Part shown: positions 62,201 to 64,000 of the stretch, piece by piece | Position numbering within the stretch: position 1 is the first letter of the stretch | How the letters are laid out: every line of letters starts with the position of its first letter | NCBI RefSeq assembly: GCF_014904695.1 | Contig: NZ_JACXXN010000005.1 | Coordinates: 248,001-312,000, forward strand | Direction: 5' to 3' | Source: Nostoc sp. MG11 | GTDB lineage: Bacteria; Cyanobacteriota; Cyanobacteriia; Cyanobacteriales; Nostocaceae | DNA: 64,000 nucleotides | The notes under the pieces: generated by a model | Databases searched by the model: none | Told to the model about the DNA's origin: nothing | Seen by the model: the letters and a program-made list of their open reading frames with translations, nothing else | Translations under genes and position numbers: made by a program

Positions 62201-64000
62201 TTACAGAATCGTCCCAGTTTCTTTCAAATAAACCCGCGTAAATGGCTCGTCTTCTCCCAAGGTGTAATCTTCAATTAATCCTTTGCGACGGATAGAGATG
62301 TCGTTTTCTTTTCTAATCACCACAGTAGAACCGTCGAAGACATCCCGTACTAGCATCATCTCAATTTCGGTAGGATTATCCAGAACAACCATATTACTAT
62401 TCTGGTAAAACATACCCTCTTCCTTTAGTACGTCTTCATTGTACTCAGCTATTAGCAAATCAAGTTTTGGATGACGCAGCAAAGTTTGAACGTTGATGTT
62501 GTAATCTTTGCTGAATACTTTTTTTGACCGATTCACAAAAACTGCATCACGACAAACAGCGCCTATTGTCCAGTCAGGATGTTGCAAAAGAATATGATCA
62601 ATCGTTTCTTGCAGCTCCTCAACTGAGATTTTATTAAAGGTGATAATTGGGATTCTGGCATGCGTACCAGTCTCAAAAAATGTTTCTAAGATATGTGAAG
62701 GCACATCAACGCTGTCACCAACCGCCGGTTTAAGATGCATTAAAATACCAGGTGCAGCGTTAATTTCCAGGATGGCAAAATTACTGGTTTTCCAAGATTC
62801 TGCGAGACTTTTGGTAATAACATCAATACCGAGGCAAGTTAGCTGAAAGTGTTGGGCAATGTCTTGCGCCAAGATAATGTTGTCGTGGTGAACTATATCT
62901 GTAGCATTGATGCTCATACCTCCAGCGGAAAGATTAGCGACTTTACGAAGGTAAACAACACGGTCTTTCTTAATAACGCTTTCCAGTGAAAAACCTTGTT
63001 CTTCTAGGTAGAGTTGCATCGCCTCATCACGCTGAATCTTACTCATCGGCGAGGTGGGTGTATCCAAACGTCCAGGTTTTCTGTTTTCTTGGCGAATTAA
63101 CTCTTCAATAGTTGAATTTCCATCACCGACAATCGATGCTGGACGGCGTTCTGTAGCGGCGACGAATTTGCCATCGACACACAGCAAGCGAAAATCTGCT
63201 CCTGGAATGCTTCTCTCGACAATTATCTGTGTTGATTGTTCTTCTGGAATTGCTGCCAGTGCCCTATTGTAAGCAGATACCAGTTCTTGTGCATCTTGTA
63301 CATCAGCTGTTACGCCGATTCCTTTATGACCTACTACAGGCTTAACTGCTACTGGGTAGCCAATTTCTCTTGCTACCGCTAAGGCTCCTTTTTCAGAGAC
63401 AACGATATCGCCTTCGGGTACTGGGAAACCCAAAGTTTTTAAAAATGCTTTGCAGTCGTCTTTGCGGGTGGTGAACTCCGAATCTAGATGGCTATCACAG
63501 TTAAATGTTGTTGCTACCCCCCTAACTTGTTTTTTGCCAAAACCGTATTGCATTAGTCCTTCTTCCCATAAGTAAAAGGTGGGAATACCTTTGTCGTAGG
63601 CTGTTCGCAATAAGGCGTAAACAGTGGGGCCGCCGTAGACAGATTGTCGGAATCGTCTTTGAAGCCTCACAAGCTGTTCATCAAAAAGGAAGTCTTCTTT
63701 TTGGGTAATGGTTTCAAACCAATCCCAAACAAAGTAAACTACCTCTCTAGTTGTACGTTCATATAGTGATTGAACGCTGATTCGGACAAAATCTGGGTAT
63801 GGCTTGACACTCCAACGGTTGAGGTGTAAGTCCATATACAGCTTTCCAACTTCTGAAACAAGTTGGGCAAATAGATGAGCATAGGATTCGTAAGTTTGTT
63901 CACCTAAATGGGGATAGCGATCGCCAATAATCGAAATATAATCCTCTAGGGGCAGAGGCTCTCTATACTCTGTCAGAGCAAAATCAAATACTAGTGCCCC
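62201..64000 (-). CDS. cphA2: Cyanophycin synthetase, CphA2 type (5' end outside window)
   Basis: At least 599 residues; the frame stays open to base 64000, where it reads ALVFDFALTEYREPLPLEDY, so an internal ATG at 63835 is not the start. Order: CphA N-terminal domain; ATP-grasp domain from about 170 to 430 (KAFLKTLGFPVPEGDIVV, YPVAVKPVVGHKGIGVT, NFAILEINAAPGILMHL); and a short C-terminal remainder of about 120 residues. CphA1 has a full Mur-ligase domain with a second ATP site and reaches about 900 residues; here that part is reduced and no P-loop is seen. This is the plan of CphA2, described in N2-fixing cyanobacteria, which rebuilds cyanophycin from beta-aspartyl-arginine. Confidence 0.8.
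   Translation of the reverse strand, partial: GALVFDFALTEYREPLPLEDYISIIGDRYPHLGEQTYESYAHLFAQLVSEVGKLYMDLHLNRWSVKPYPDFVRISVQSLYERTTREVVYFVWDWFETITQKEDFLFDEQLVRLQRRFRQSVYGGPTVYALLRTAYDKGIPTFYLWEEGLMQYGFGKKQVRGVATTFNCDSHLDSEFTTRKDDCKAFLKTLGFPVPEGDIVVSEKGALAVAREIGYPVAVKPVVGHKGIGVTADVQDAQELVSAYNRALAAIPEEQSTQIIVERSIPGADFRLLCVDGKFVAATERRPASIVGDGNSTIEELIRQENRKPGRLDTPTSPMSKIQRDEAMQLYLEEQGFSLESVIKKDRVVYLRKVANLSAGGMSINATDIVHHDNIILAQDIAQHFQLTCLGIDVITKSLAESWKTSNFAILEINAAPGILMHLKPAVGDSVDVPSHILETFFETGTHARIPIITFNKISVEELQETIDHILLQHPDWTIGAVCRDAVFVNRSKKVFSKDYNINVQTLLRHPKLDLLIAEYNEDVLKEEGMFYQNSNMVVLDNPTEIEMMLVRDVFDGSTVVIRKENDISIRRKGLIEDYTLGEDEPFTRVYLKETGTIL

Overview
The window is chromosomal DNA of a filamentous, heterocyst-forming cyanobacterium of the Nostoc/Anabaena type. 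Pointers seen in the sequence are frequent GCGATCGC (HIP1) octamers, GCAAAG/CGCAGAG short tandem repeats between genes, cyanobacterial marker genes (Ycf34, DUF3288, DUF1823, TIGR04376, ClpC, a ChlH-like Mg-chelatase subunit), DevBCA exporters, a NucA/NuiA nuclease-inhibitor pair and a CphA2-type cyanophycin synthetase, a form described from N2-fixing cyanobacteria. The species cannot be fixed from sequence alone. No tRNA or rRNA gene was recognised.

Layout. 1-11.5 kb: a partial CDS, a peptidoglycan amidase, a Mg-chelatase H paralogue carrying three in-frame repeat insertions, an SH3 protein, an L,D-transpeptidase, a coiled-coil protein with a broken Doc toxin behind it, the tRNA CCA enzyme, Ycf34, TsaB and a DUF1838 protein. 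11.8-18.9 kb: one very large CRISPR array (99 repeats, 98 spacers by hand count), read left to right, with no cas gene in the window. 19.3-35 kb: a b-type cytochrome, fused PyrF-PyrE, an AI-2E-type permease, a decayed toxin-antitoxin pair, ClpC, small cyanobacterial proteins, an orphan HicB, a NYN nuclease, an M15 peptidase, MnmG, a membrane-anchored Pro-rich protein and a TetR repressor. 35-44.4 kb: two DevBCA-type exporter operons flanking nuiA and nucA; the first has a clear inverted-repeat operator next to tetR. 44.4-50.1 kb: an M3 peptidase, a methyltransferase, a Ca2+/H+ exchanger, a short membrane protein and an unusual protein of two degenerate HisKA-like units. 50.5-53.3 kb: a NACHT NTPase bracketed by an imperfect direct repeat. 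53.6-64 kb: Na/Pi transporter, alcohol dehydrogenase, GNAT, acylphosphatase, an acidic repeat protein, DUF1823, a GH13 enzyme, DAHP synthase and CphA2 (running off the right edge).

The most unusual area is 49.2-53.3 kb. It holds a NACHT (STAND) ATPase of the kind now linked to phage defence, set between copies of a ~34-bp direct repeat. Next to it and divergent is a small protein made of two HisKA-like dimerisation units without the phospho-histidine, with four CGGTA motifs spaced exactly 10 bp apart upstream. Beyond that lies a + strand terminator with a competing 12-bp pairing in a region with no + strand gene. Together with the CRISPR array (two spacer pairs from related targets, a fused spacer, three spacers carrying HIP1) and three decayed toxin or antitoxin genes, the window records a long history of conflict with mobile DNA.

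Small mobile repeats are the second theme: three copies of a ~130-bp MITE-like element, two perfect 28-bp palindromes inserted in different frames of one gene, further in-frame repeat insertions, and two near-identical hairpins that differ by a compensatory base pair.
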